Of a stretch of 35,984 bases of DNA, positions 25,424 to 32,805 are shown piece by piece. The notes beneath the pieces are model-generated. The model had not been told where the DNA came from. It ran no database searches and was given only the letters and a program-made list of their open reading frames with translations. Source of the stretch: an uncultured Microbacterium sp. (GTDB lineage: Bacteria > Actinomycetota > Actinomycetes > Actinomycetales > Microbacteriaceae); the NCBI GenBank assembly GCA_947503655.1, contig CANNEP010000027.1:1-35984 (forward strand), read 5' to 3'. Each line of letters begins with the position of its first letter. Position 1 is the stretch's first letter. The position numbers and the translations under genes are program-made.

Positions 25424-25433
25424 AATCTAAGAT
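25424..25433. promoter_or_regulatory. Shared 10-bp motif AATCTAAGAT upstream of xis
   Basis: AATCTAAGAT here is the exact reverse complement of ATCTTAGATT at 20556-20565 just before the relaxase gene. It overlaps -10-like TAATCT and TAAGAT boxes. It could be an operator shared by the transfer and excision modules. Confidence 0.35.
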
Positions 25434-25479
25434 ACTCGCTGCGATGGCAGCTATCATGTGAGCTAGATCGGAGGCTGTG

Positions 25480-25692
25480 ATGGGTCAGAGCACCGCACCC
25501 ACAGACGAGCACCAGCGTGCCCCGCTGTTCTACTCCGAGGAAGAAACCGCCGCACTGCTCGGCATCCACCGCACGACGCTGCGCACCCTCGCCCTCTCGG
25601 GCGAGTCGCCGGTGGAGCCGATTCGGCTCACCCAGCACAAGCGCGTCTACCGTCGCATCGACGTGCAGCGCCTCGCCGGGCTGGAGAAGTAG
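25480..25692 (+). CDS. xis: Excisionase-like HTH protein
   Basis: A 70-residue MerR/AlpA-type DNA-binding protein. A single winged-helix HTH is visible in YSEEETAALLGIHRTTLRTLA, followed by RVYRRIDVQRLAGLEK, the pattern of excisionases and helix_turn_helix_17 proteins. ATG at 25480 with GGAGG about 5 nt upstream; a GTG one codon earlier is too close to the site. It ends 11 nt before the integrase gene, so xis-int is one operon. It probably sets the direction of recombination (excision). Confidence 0.8.
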   Translation: MGQSTAPTDEHQRAPLFYSEEETAALLGIHRTTLRTLALSGESPVEPIRLTQHKRVYRRIDVQRLAGLEK

Positions 25693-25703
25693 GCGACAGG
25701 GCC

Positions 25704-26831
25704 ATGGGCAGCATTGAGGCGTACGAGACGACGAAGGGTCGTCGTTACCGTGCCCTCTATCGCCGCCCCGACAAGAAGCAGACCCAGAAGCGCGGCTTCA
25801 CGACAAAGAAGGCCGCCGAGCTGTTCCTGGCGACGACCGAGGTCAACATCGCCCAAGGCCGCTACCTCGATCCCTCGCTGGCAAGGGTCACCGTGGCCGA
25901 ATGGCTCCAGACCTGGCTCGCCGCGCGCGGCGACCTTCGCGCCACGACGCACAGCCGGGTCGAGAGCATCATCGACAAGCACATCACGCCCGAGCTCGGC
26001 AGCATCCCGATTGGCAACCTCACCCGGCTCCGAGTGCAGGAATGGGCATCCGCACTGCCAGGCGCTCCCGCGACCGTGCGGAAGATCGTCAACGTGCTCT
26101 CCGGAGCGCTGCGCTTCGCCGTCGAAGATGAGCGCCTGCCGTCGAACCCAGCCGCCAGGCTCAAGCTCCCAAAGCCAACGAAGACACGCAAGCGCTACCT
26201 CTCGCACGATCAGGTCGCGGCGCTCGCACAGGCCATTGACGAAATGAAAGACGGCCGAGACTACGGGTACGGCCTCGTCGTGCTCACCCTCGCGTACTGT
26301 GGCCTGCGCTGGGGCGAACTCTCCGGGCTGCGAATCCGCGACCTCGACCTCGACGCGAAGCACCCGCGTCTCACAGTCGAGCAGACCGTCGTCGCCGACA
26401 AGGGGTACCAGCGCATCGAGCCGCCGAAGGACTACGAGCACCGAAGCATCCCGATCCCCGCGTTCCTCGTCCGCCTGCTCCGCGCACAGATCGCAGGACG
26501 CGACCCCGACGCTCCCGTGTTCTACGGCATCCGCACCGGCACCTGGCTCCGCAACCACGTCTACCGCGTCGGCTGGCTCGACCCCGCCGCAACCGCAATC
26601 GGCCTGGGGGGACTCACGCCCCACGAGTTGCGGCACACTGCCGCGTCGCTGGCCGTCAGCGCCGGAGCAAACGTCAAGGCCGTGCAGCGGATGCTCGGGC
26701 ATGCCTCGGCCGCTGTGACCCTCGACGTGTACGCCGACCTGTTCGATGACGACCTCGACGGCGTTGCCACGGCGCTCGACCAGGCAGCGATGCGATCAGA
26801 TGTTGCCAATCTGTTGCCAAAAGCCACGTAG
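25704..26831 (+). CDS. int: Tyrosine-type integrase
   Basis: A 375-residue phage-type integrase. It has the N-terminal AP2-like arm-binding part (about 5-55), a SAM-like core-binding domain (about 65-145) and a catalytic domain with Arg in CGLRWGELSGL (about 200), HELRH (about 307-311), LGH (about 331) and the nucleophile Tyr in DVYADLF (about 343). It would recombine attP with the tRNA-Glu attB. The stop lies ~65 bp from the tRNA 3' end, the usual place for such genes. The end of the gene overlaps the GTTGCCA repeats that are probable arm sites. ATG start, coupled to xis. Confidence 0.95.
   Translation: MGSIEAYETTKGRRYRALYRRPDKKQTQKRGFTTKKAAELFLATTEVNIAQGRYLDPSLARVTVAEWLQTWLAARGDLRATTHSRVESIIDKHITPELGSIPIGNLTRLRVQEWASALPGAPATVRKIVNVLSGALRFAVEDERLPSNPAARLKLPKPTKTRKRYLSHDQVAALAQAIDEMKDGRDYGYGLVVLTLAYCGLRWGELSGLRIRDLDLDAKHPRLTVEQTVVADKGYQRIEPPKDYEHRSIPIPAFLVRLLRAQIAGRDPDAPVFYGIRTGTWLRNHVYRVGWLDPAATAIGLGGLTPHELRHTAASLAVSAGANVKAVQRMLGHASAAVTLDVYADLFDDDLDGVATALDQAAMRSDVANLLPKAT
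26802..26819 (+). promoter_or_regulatory. Candidate integrase arm-type sites, right end
   Basis: GTTGCCA at 26802-26808 and 26813-26819 (11-bp period) inside the end of int, matching the left-end array 18339-18356. A third GTTGCCA is at 26763-26769. Confidence 0.5.
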
Positions 26832-26860
26832 CGCCTCGTAGCGCCTTACAGCAGGAATGC

Positions 26861-26888
26861 GAAAACCCCCGCCTGAGCGGGGGTTTTC
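26861..26888. terminator. Bidirectional terminator between int and tRNA-Glu
   Basis: A perfect 12-bp stem: GAAAACCCCCGC (26861-26872), loop CTGA, and its complement (26877-26888). It can serve int on the plus strand and the tRNA on the minus strand. Its sequence differs from the tRNA's former terminator at 18151-18182. Confidence 0.85.
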
Positions 26889-26894
26889 TTGTTG

Positions 26895-26938
26895 GTGACC
26901 CCAGCGGGATTCGAACCCGCGTTACCGCCGTGAGAGGG
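26895..26938 (-). repeat. attR (44-bp att core inside tRNA-Glu)
   Basis: Perfect copy of 18191-18234. Identity ends within the anticodon stem/loop on the right and at the base after the discriminator on the left. Confidence 0.92.
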
Positions 26939-26968
26939 CGGCGTACTAGGCCGCTATACGATGGGGCC
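26896..26968 (-). tRNA. tRNA-Glu(CUC)
   Basis: A full cloverleaf: acceptor GGCCCCA paired with TGGGGTC (one G-U), D arm with GTA/TAC, anticodon stem CCGCC/GGCGG with loop CTCTCAC (anticodon CTC), variable TAACG, and T arm GCGGG/CCCGC with TTCGAAT. The discriminator is A, and CCA is encoded (26893-26895). The 3' half is also the attR core: integration rebuilt the gene with element DNA. Confidence 0.93.
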
Positions 26969-27123
26969 GTATGTAAGACTTTCTGCCTTTCGGCTTTCTG
27001 TCTCGCGACAACTATTCGAGTATGCCATGTCTGCGACAGTCACACAAAATCGACCCCCGATTTCGCGCGCGCCGCGCGTGTCGAGCGCTTGCCTCCCGCG
27101 AAATTACGCGGTTTGATCGAGTC

Positions 27124-27762
27124 ATGCGCATCACGAAGTACGAGCACGCGACGGTCACGATCGACACCGATGAATCGCGCCTGATCATCGATCCGGGCGG
27201 ATTCCTGACCTCGCTCACCGACGTCGCAAACATCGCGGCCGTCGTCGTCACCCACGTGCATCCCGACCACTGCTCCCCCGCGAATCTGCAGCGCATCAGT
27301 GAACTGAACCCCGAGGTTCCGATCTATGCGCCGACGGCAGTCGCCACGACGGTGCCGGGCGTCAACGTGATCGCCGTAAGCCCGGGCGACGTCATCACGC
27401 ACGACGCCTTCACGCTCGAATTCTTCGGCGGCACGCACGCCGTCATTCATGAGTCGATCCCCGTCATCGGCAACGTCGGTGTGCTCGTCAACGACCAGTT
27501 CTACTACCCGGGCGACTCCTACGCGCTGCCCGGCGACAAAGACGTCACGGTTCTCGCTGCGCCGCTCGGTGCACCGTGGCTCAAGATCGGCGATGCCATG
27601 GACTTCGTGCTCGACGTCGCACCCCGCTACTGCTTCGGCACACACGACATGACACTGTCCGACGTCGGCCACGGCATGCACCACGACCGCCTCGACTGGG
27701 CAACGCAGCAGGGCGGCGGCCAATACCTGCCGCTCGCGCCGGGCGAAGCCATCGACCTCTGA
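27124..27762 (+). CDS. MBL-fold metal-dependent hydrolase
   Basis: A 212-residue metallo-beta-lactamase-fold protein. It has the short N-terminal strands (MRITKYEHATVTI), the metal-binding THVHPDH (about 42-48), a GGTHAVIH histidine (about 103-110), the aspartate in YPGDSY and a C-terminal GTHDM histidine. It resembles UlaG-like hydrolases; the substrate is unknown. The ATG at 27124 was chosen because the domain begins there and a TTTGAT box is 6 nt upstream; an upstream frame reaching back to 27022 looks non-coding. The stop overlaps the next gene (TGATG), implying coupling with the kinase. Confidence 0.85.
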   Translation: MRITKYEHATVTIDTDESRLIIDPGGFLTSLTDVANIAAVVVTHVHPDHCSPANLQRISELNPEVPIYAPTAVATTVPGVNVIAVSPGDVITHDAFTLEFFGGTHAVIHESIPVIGNVGVLVNDQFYYPGDSYALPGDKDVTVLAAPLGAPWLKIGDAMDFVLDVAPRYCFGTHDMTLSDVGHGMHHDRLDWATQQGGGQYLPLAPGEAIDL

Positions 27763-28643
27763 TGGCTGACTCCCCCGCTGCCGACTTTCCCATCACCGAA
27801 AACCTCGTGCGCACGCTGTTGCGCAACGCCCACCTCGACTACGCCGAAGAGCCGCTGAGCCTCGCGTTCGCCGGGTGGGACAACGAAATGTGGCGCCTCG
27901 GCACGACCCGTGCCGTGCGGTTGCCGCGGCGTGAGCTTTCTGTTCCCCTCATTGATCACGAGCAGCTCGTGTTGTCGCGCATTGCCGCGCTGTTGCGCCC
28001 GGCGGGTGTGCAGGTTCCAGAACCATTGGCTGCGATGCCGGCAACGGAACCATTTGCGCGGCCCTGGTCTGTGGTTCCGTGGTTTGGTGGTTCCGCCGCG
28101 CTGCACCAGCCCCGCGCTGTGCGCACGGCGTGGGCCGCGAAGCTCGCTGAGGCCCTCGCCGCGTTGCACGTCGCCGCTGACGCTGACGCACCGGCCAACC
28201 CAGTGCGTGGGCAAGCCCTGCAAACGCGTGACGGGGCGGTGCGCGAAAGGCTGGCCATGACTGTGTTCCCGCCCCGGGTGCTCGCAGCGTGGGAAGACGC
28301 GTTGTCGACACCGGGGTGGCCGCACGCGCCGGTCTGGGTTCACGGCGACCTCCACGCCGGCAACATCGTGGTCGACGGCCCCCAGCTCGTGGCTCTCGTC
28401 GACTTCGGTGACGTCACATCCGGCGACCCGGCGTACGACCTCGCCGCCGCGTGGATTGTGTTTGACGCTGCCGGCCGACGCGAATTCATCGCCGCATCAG
28501 CCCACGTCGACGCCGACACCTGGGTGCGTGCACGCGGGTGGGCTGCGGCAATCGCGGTCACGCTGACCGTGCTCAGCGACGATCGCCCTGACTACGCCGC
28601 TCTCGGTGCCGAGATCGTTGCGGAGCTCGTCGCCGAGAGCTAA
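27762..28643 (+). CDS. APH-family phosphotransferase (aminoglycoside-phosphotransferase-like)
   Basis: A 293-residue kinase-fold protein with HGDLHAGN (about 193-200), the metal-binding DFGD (about 213-216) and the aliphatic N-lobe. The YDLAAAWIVFDAA helix follows, as in the aminoglycoside/choline kinase group. Members act on antibiotics, choline, or other small molecules, so no resistance claim is made. It overlaps the MBL-fold hydrolase by one base and converges on the next gene with a 4-nt overlap. The middle of the gene holds several GGTTCC/GGAACC copies (28010-28100), also seen in the repeats near 17.7-18.1 kb. Confidence 0.82.
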   Translation: MADSPAADFPITENLVRTLLRNAHLDYAEEPLSLAFAGWDNEMWRLGTTRAVRLPRRELSVPLIDHEQLVLSRIAALLRPAGVQVPEPLAAMPATEPFARPWSVVPWFGGSAALHQPRAVRTAWAAKLAEALAALHVAADADAPANPVRGQALQTRDGAVRERLAMTVFPPRVLAAWEDALSTPGWPHAPVWVHGDLHAGNIVVDGPQLVALVDFGDVTSGDPAYDLAAAWIVFDAAGRREFIAASAHVDADTWVRARGWAAAIAVTLTVLSDDRPDYAALGAEIVAELVAES

Positions 28644-29275
28644 GGCATCGGCAGGCCGGAGCCGACCGGCCACACCTCGAGACGCTTATCGTTCAGCACC
28701 CGTTGAGCCTTCACTGTTTTCCATGACAACTGTCGATACCCCGGGAACTCCATCGACGCGAAACAGCTTCGCATCGGGGCCGTTGGCAGGCACCCCGTGA
28801 TCGCGACGCCATGTTGCTCCCCCATGTTGGGGAGGTCTTCCGCGCTGATTTCCGCCGCAGTGCCCGATGCCACCGGGGGCGGCGTCGTGCCCCACTGCAC
28901 GGCCAGCGTCACAACGGCGGCTATTGCGAATCCCGCGACCGCCGACAGAATCTTGGTGCGTTTTGAGCGGGTTTCTCGTTCGGGCTTCGGAGGCGCCAGC
29001 TCGAATACCTGCGCCCCTGTCTCTGGCGCACCGTCATGAACCGCGGTTGGTTCCGTAGCCTTCTCTGAAACCTGACCCGGAGGTTCCGGAACCATCGCTG
29101 ACGGCGCGAGCGCTGGTTCCGGTGCTTCCGCAGGCAGCTGGGCGGCGGCGCGGCGGCGTTGATCCAACGCGGCAAACCGCGCCTGCGCAGCGGCGTCCGG
29201 TGCCGCTCCCGGCGCAAACAACGCGCGCGTCAGTCCGGCAAGCTCGGCTTCTTCGTCGGGCGTCAACGCAGACAT
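28640..29275 (-). CDS. Hypothetical membrane-anchored protein
   Basis: A 211-residue protein not recognised by family. An acidic helical N-terminus (SALTPDEEAELAGLTRALF), a proline/alanine-rich linker, basic RETRSKRTK, then one membrane helix (about 107-125, ILSAVAGFAIAAVVTLAV) and an extracytoplasmic C-terminus of ~85 residues with two cysteines (GCLP and SCFAS). The orientation suggests a cytoplasmic N-terminus. The ATG at 29275 lies 7 nt after TAGGGT (29283-29288) and is divergent from the methyltransferase gene. It overlaps the kinase's 3' end by 4 nt. Confidence 0.7.
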   Translation of the reverse strand: MSALTPDEEAELAGLTRALFAPGAAPDAAAQARFAALDQRRRAAAQLPAEAPEPALAPSAMVPEPPGQVSEKATEPTAVHDGAPETGAQVFELAPPKPERETRSKRTKILSAVAGFAIAAVVTLAVQWGTTPPPVASGTAAEISAEDLPNMGEQHGVAITGCLPTAPMRSCFASMEFPGYRQLSWKTVKAQRVLNDKRLEVWPVGSGLPMP

Positions 29276-29282
29276 GTCCTTC

Positions 29283-29288
29283 ACCCTA
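29283..29288 (-). promoter_or_regulatory. -10 box (TAGGGT) of leaderless hypothetical gene
   Basis: TAGGGT, 7 nt, then ATG (29275). Divergent from the TAGAAT box at 29331. Confidence 0.4.
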
Positions 29289-29330
29289 CCGACCGGCAAC
29301 GCGAAGGCGGGCTCAAGCGCGTGGCATCCG

Positions 29331-29336
29331 TAGAAT
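29331..29336 (+). promoter_or_regulatory. -10 box (TAGAAT) of leaderless methyltransferase gene
   Basis: TAGAAT, then 7 nt, then GTG at 29344. The ATG at 29335 overlaps the box, which argues against it being the start. Confidence 0.4.
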
Positions 29337-29343
29337 GGGTTCG

Positions 29344-30234
29344 GTGACTAGCGTGTGGACCGAGAACTCCCCCAACCTCGTGATTCACGGCGACAATCTC
29401 GACCTGATCCGCACGCTGCCCGACGAGTCTTTCCAGCTGATTTACCTGGATCCGCCGTTCAATACCGGCAAGAAGCAGACCCGCCAGAACGTTTCGTCGC
29501 TGCGGCACACCGGTGGGAGCCGTGTGGGGTTCCGTGGCTCGTCGTACACGAACGTGCGCAAGACCGTGTCGACGTTCAACGACGATTTTGAAGACTATTG
29601 GGCGTTTCTTGAACCGCGGCTTGAAGAGGCCTGGAGACTGCTCGCGCCAACCGGAACGCTCTACCTGCACCTCGACTACCGCGAATCGCACTACGCGAAG
29701 GTGTTGCTCGATGCGTTGTTCGGCCGCGATTGCTTTCTCAACGAGATCATTTGGGCCTACGACTATGGTGCGCGCACGAAGTCGAAGTGGCCGGCGAAGC
29801 ACGACAACATTCTGGTGTACGTGAAAGATCCGAAGCGCTATCACTTCAACAGCGCCGAGGTCGACCGCGAGCCCTACATGGCACCGACCCTCGTGAGTGC
29901 CGAGAACGCCGCAAACGGCAAGCTACCGACCGATGTGTGGTGGCACACGATTGTCTCCCCCACCGGCCGCGAAAAGACCGGCTACGCGACGCAGAAGCCC
30001 GAAGGAGTACTGCGCCGCATCGTGCAGGCATCGAGCAACCCCGGCGACTGGGTGCTCGACTTCTTTGCCGGCAGCGGAACCTTGGGTGCGGTCGCGGCAA
30101 AGCTCGGCCGCCGCTTCGTGCTGATTGATAACAACGCCGAGGCCATTTCGGTCATGGCCAAGCGCCTCGGCGATGGCTCAGCGGCACCCATCGACTTCGT
30201 CGAGTACCCCGGCGCCGCCGAGCGCCGCGCCTAG
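29344..30234 (+). CDS. Site-specific DNA methyltransferase (beta-class, N4/N6)
   Basis: A 296-residue adenine-N6 or cytosine-N4 methyltransferase. The catalytic motif IV is DPPF in LIYLDPPFNTGKK (about 36-39) and the SAM-binding motif I is DFFAGSGTLGAV (about 239-250), so motif IV comes before motif I, the beta-class order. Between them is a target-recognition part with W-rich loops (TDVWWHTI). GTG start chosen from the TAGAAT spacing. No restriction gene is next to it; it looks like an orphan or housekeeping methylase. The recognition site cannot be deduced from sequence. Confidence 0.88.
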   Translation: MTSVWTENSPNLVIHGDNLDLIRTLPDESFQLIYLDPPFNTGKKQTRQNVSSLRHTGGSRVGFRGSSYTNVRKTVSTFNDDFEDYWAFLEPRLEEAWRLLAPTGTLYLHLDYRESHYAKVLLDALFGRDCFLNEIIWAYDYGARTKSKWPAKHDNILVYVKDPKRYHFNSAEVDREPYMAPTLVSAENAANGKLPTDVWWHTIVSPTGREKTGYATQKPEGVLRRIVQASSNPGDWVLDFFAGSGTLGAVAAKLGRRFVLIDNNAEAISVMAKRLGDGSAAPIDFVEYPGAAERRA

Positions 30235-30441
30235 CGCAGCCAGCCGACCCAACCGGCTGACCCCCAGCCCGGCCGAGCCAATCAGCTGGCCCGCCCACGC
30301 GCCCAATCAGACGGCCGGCCCAGTCGAACCGATGGTTCCACCTGCCCCCGCGGCCATCAACAACTACCGTTTTGCACGATCAGAACCGGTGCACACGCAA
30401 AAAGTGCCACACCAGCCCCACGAATCACATGAGTCACACAT
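30235..30441. other. Non-coding gap between methyltransferase and HNH gene
   Basis: About 207 bp rich in CCG/GCC blocks; nothing recognised. It may hold decayed 5' sequence of the HNH gene. Confidence 0.5.
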
Positions 30442-31629
30442 GTGCGTGCAGAACGGTCGCTATTGGCGGCGTGGTTAACTCGTATAACCAAGCAGCAGGG
30501 GTTTCGCAACTCTGCAACCCTGATTGCGGCCGGCATCGGCAGTTCGACAGGCGATGCTGCAAAGCTCACGAAGCTCGGCAAAGCGACCGCGCCACGCTCG
30601 AACCTCTTAGGCGATCGGCTGCCCGCGAAGTATCCGGCCGTTGAAGCCGCTATCCATCACGGCAAAATTGCCGCGGATGCAGGTTCATTGATCGTTAGCA
30701 CACTCAACGATGCGCGACTCCACGTCAATGTCGAACGCATCACTGAAGCCGAAACGCTCCTGGTCGAGAAGGCCGCCGGGCTGACACTCGATGAGGTCCG
30801 CAAGCTCGTTACTCATGCCGCAGCCTGGCTGAACCCTGATGGTGTCGAACCGCGTGAAGAAGAAGCCCGTGCCACCCGGTCCCTCACGATGTTCGAGCGC
30901 GACGGATCCCTGTTTCTGAACCTCAAAACCGACGTCGCCTCGGGCGCGCCAGTGAAAGCCGCGATCGAGGCCTGGGTAGCCACGGTTTTCCAGGCCCGAC
31001 AGAACGACCCGCACGGCGACACCACAGATGAAGGCGGTGTAGACCGCCGCACGGTCGCGATGATCCGAGCCGACGCCCTCACCGCGATCTGTGAACACGT
31101 CGCCGAATGCGACAACAACGGACTCCCCCTCGCTGGAGCCACCGTCATCGTGCGCGTCGCGCTCGACGACCTCAGCGACGGCACTGGCCTCGCGACGATC
31201 GATGGCACAGATCAGCCGATCAGCGTCACCACCTGCCGCCAAATAGCCGCCAGCGGGGGCGTCATCCCCGTAGTGCTCGTCTCCGCGGGTGAAATCCTCG
31301 ACTGGGGTCGCGAGAAGCGACTATTCACCCGCGCACAACGCCTCGCACTCGTCGAACGAGACGGCGGATGCGTGATGTGCGGGTTACCACCTCAAATGAC
31401 CAAGGCACATCACATTCGATGGTGGCTCCGAGATACCGGACCAACAGATCTCAGCAACGGCGTACTGCTCTGCACCAGCTGCCACCACCGCATCCACGAC
31501 AACGGGGGGGACATTCAGGTTGAAGGCACCACTCGCGCATCAAAAGTGTGGATCATCCCACCCACAAGCGTCGACCCCGCCCAAACCCCACGACTCAGCG
31601 GCCGCGCCCGAACCAGCATTGCGGCGTAA
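30442..31629 (+). CDS. DUF222/HNH endonuclease domain protein (13E12-like), N-terminally short
   Basis: A 395-residue protein of the DUF222-HNH group common and repeated in actinobacteria. The DUF222 part is seen in LIAAGIGSSTGDAAKLTKLGKAT and LPAKYPAVEAAIHHGKIAADAGSLIV, and the C-terminal HNH nuclease in CVMCG..TKAHHIRWW..LSNGVLLCTSCHHRIHDNG (about 312-355). Typical family members have ~60-100 more residues before the DUF222 helix, and the sequence upstream of 30442 has stops and no recognisable continuation, so the 5' end seems lost. Start is a GTG without a ribosome site. Possibly a relic, but the remaining frame is intact. Confidence 0.75.
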   Translation: MRAERSLLAAWLTRITKQQGFRNSATLIAAGIGSSTGDAAKLTKLGKATAPRSNLLGDRLPAKYPAVEAAIHHGKIAADAGSLIVSTLNDARLHVNVERITEAETLLVEKAAGLTLDEVRKLVTHAAAWLNPDGVEPREEEARATRSLTMFERDGSLFLNLKTDVASGAPVKAAIEAWVATVFQARQNDPHGDTTDEGGVDRRTVAMIRADALTAICEHVAECDNNGLPLAGATVIVRVALDDLSDGTGLATIDGTDQPISVTTCRQIAASGGVIPVVLVSAGEILDWGREKRLFTRAQRLALVERDGGCVMCGLPPQMTKAHHIRWWLRDTGPTDLSNGVLLCTSCHHRIHDNGGDIQVEGTTRASKVWIIPPTSVDPAQTPRLSGRARTSIAA

Positions 31630-31767
31630 CCGGGGCTGACGCGCGTGAGCGGAGAGAGCTGCCGGAGCAAACGCCCCGTCCCGCCGGTGGCGAGAAGCTC
31701 CCCGAGGAAACACGTCACCTCACCAGCGGCGTGAGTTCCTCAGACCCCGCGGCGCTCGGCGGCGCGC

Positions 31768-32754
31768 TTACAGCAGCTCGGCGCGGAGGGTTGCCGGAGA
31801 CTTCGGCGACAGCAACGACGGCGGAACATCAAGCACCGTGACGGCACCGTGCTGGCCCTGAGCGCTGAGACGGAACACGGCGCGCGCATAGGTCACCAGC
31901 ACGCTTGCGGTGAATTCGGGATTGCTCGCCAGCGTGAGTCCGTACTCAACGACCTGCGAGGTTCCGTCGCTCGTCTCACCACTGTGAATCACGACGCCCC
32001 CGTGGGGCATCGCGCTGTGGTCGCGCGCGAGCTCATCGGCCGAGATGAAGTGCACCGTGGTGTCGTACTCGTCGAAGTAGTGCGGCATCGTGACGATCGC
32101 CTGCTCAACCTCGGCCGCGTCAGCACCGTCGGCGAGCACGACGTAGCACTCACGCGTGTGCTTCTCGTTCGTGGCGAGCGTCGGGCGCGCGCCGCTGCGC
32201 ACGGCGTCCATCGCCGCGTCGGAGGGAATCGTGTACTGCACAGCACCGGCAACGCCAGGAATGCGGCGCACGGCGTCAGAGTGCCCCTGGCTGAGGCCAC
32301 GACCCCAGAACGTGTAGGTCTCGCCATCGGGCAGCAGCGCCTCGGCGTACAGGCGGTTGATGGAGAACATACCCGGATCCCAGCCCGCGGAGATCAGCGC
32401 AGTCTTGCCCGCAGCCTTCGCCGGTGCGTCAACGGCGTCGAAGTACTCAGGAATGCGCGCGTGGGTGTCGAAACTGTCGGCGGTGTTGAAGAGGGCAGCC
32501 AGTGCCGGCCCCTGCTCGGGCAGGTCTGATTTGGAACCACCACAAAGGATGAGAACGTCGATGTCGGCGGTGCGCTCGGTGAGCGTCTCCATCGAGAAGA
32601 CCGGGGTCGTCTCGCGCAGCGGGGTGACCTGTGACGGGTCGCGGCGGCTGAAGATTCCGACCAGGCTCATGTCGGGGTTCTTCTCGATCGCGACTTCAAC
32701 GCCGCGCCCCAAATTGCCATGGCCTGCAATGCCGATACGGATCTTTTCGCTCAT
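31768..32754 (-). CDS. ddh: meso-Diaminopimelate D-dehydrogenase
   Basis: Ddh makes meso-diaminopimelate directly from tetrahydrodipicolinate with NADPH and ammonia, the short route to lysine and to the wall crosslinking residue. The 328-residue protein has the NADPH-binding IGIAGHGNLGRGVEVAI (about 7-23), the ILCGGSKSDLPEQGP segment, the DTHARIPEYFDAVD loop, and SAGWDPGMFSINR, all typical of this family. The ATG at 32752-32754 lies 6 nt after CAAGAT (32761-32766). It stands alone here, flanked by a terminator on the right. Confidence 0.93.
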   Translation of the reverse strand: MSEKIRIGIAGHGNLGRGVEVAIEKNPDMSLVGIFSRRDPSQVTPLRETTPVFSMETLTERTADIDVLILCGGSKSDLPEQGPALAALFNTADSFDTHARIPEYFDAVDAPAKAAGKTALISAGWDPGMFSINRLYAEALLPDGETYTFWGRGLSQGHSDAVRRIPGVAGAVQYTIPSDAAMDAVRSGARPTLATNEKHTRECYVVLADGADAAEVEQAIVTMPHYFDEYDTTVHFISADELARDHSAMPHGGVVIHSGETSDGTSQVVEYGLTLASNPEFTASVLVTYARAVFRLSAQGQHGAVTVLDVPPSLLSPKSPATLRAELL

Positions 32755-32760
32755 GCTCTC

Positions 32761-32766
32761 ATCTTG
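32761..32766 (-). promoter_or_regulatory. -10-like box (CAAGAT) of leaderless ddh
   Basis: CAAGAT, 6 nt, then the ddh ATG. It departs from TANNNT at the first base, so confidence is low. Confidence 0.3.
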
Positions 32767-32775
32767 CCGCAAAGC

Positions 32776-32805
32776 AAAAGACCCGCGGAAATCCGCGGGT
32801 CTTTT
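32776..32805. terminator. Perfect terminator hairpin upstream of ddh
   Basis: A 14-bp stem AAAAGACCCGCGGA with its complement, 2-nt gap, flanked by A/T runs on both sides, so it can work in both directions. It lies 22 bp upstream of the ddh start, so it must end a transcript from a neighbour on the right that is no longer recognisable. Confidence 0.85.

Larger units (their letters stand above)
18191..26938. mobile_element. Integrative mobilizable element (~8.7 kb) in tRNA-Glu(CUC)
   Basis: The element is bounded by 44-bp perfect direct repeats of the 3' half of tRNA-Glu (18191-18234 and 26895-26938). A tyrosine integrase and an excisionase lie next to the intact tRNA. The element encodes a MobF relaxase-helicase, a toxin-antitoxin pair, an HTH-like protein and a two-gene SPFH/PH-zinc-ribbon cargo. 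No type IV secretion, coupling protein or replication genes are visible, so it is best called mobilizable rather than conjugative. No phage structural genes are present. The pair of GTTGCCA repeats at each end probably are integrase arm sites. Confidence 0.88.

Noticed and set aside
18191..26938. Prophage
   Set aside because: Integrase and excisionase are present, but there is no capsid, portal, tail, terminase or lysis gene; the MobF relaxase points to a mobilizable element.
27022..27123. Longer N-terminus for the MBL-fold hydrolase
   Set aside because: The extra residues are arginine-rich and unlike the family; the domain starts at the ATG at 27124, with a -10-like box 6 nt upstream.
27762..28643. 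Aminoglycoside resistance gene
   Set aside because: Only the general APH/choline-kinase fold motifs are seen; substrate cannot be inferred and the setting is chromosomal.
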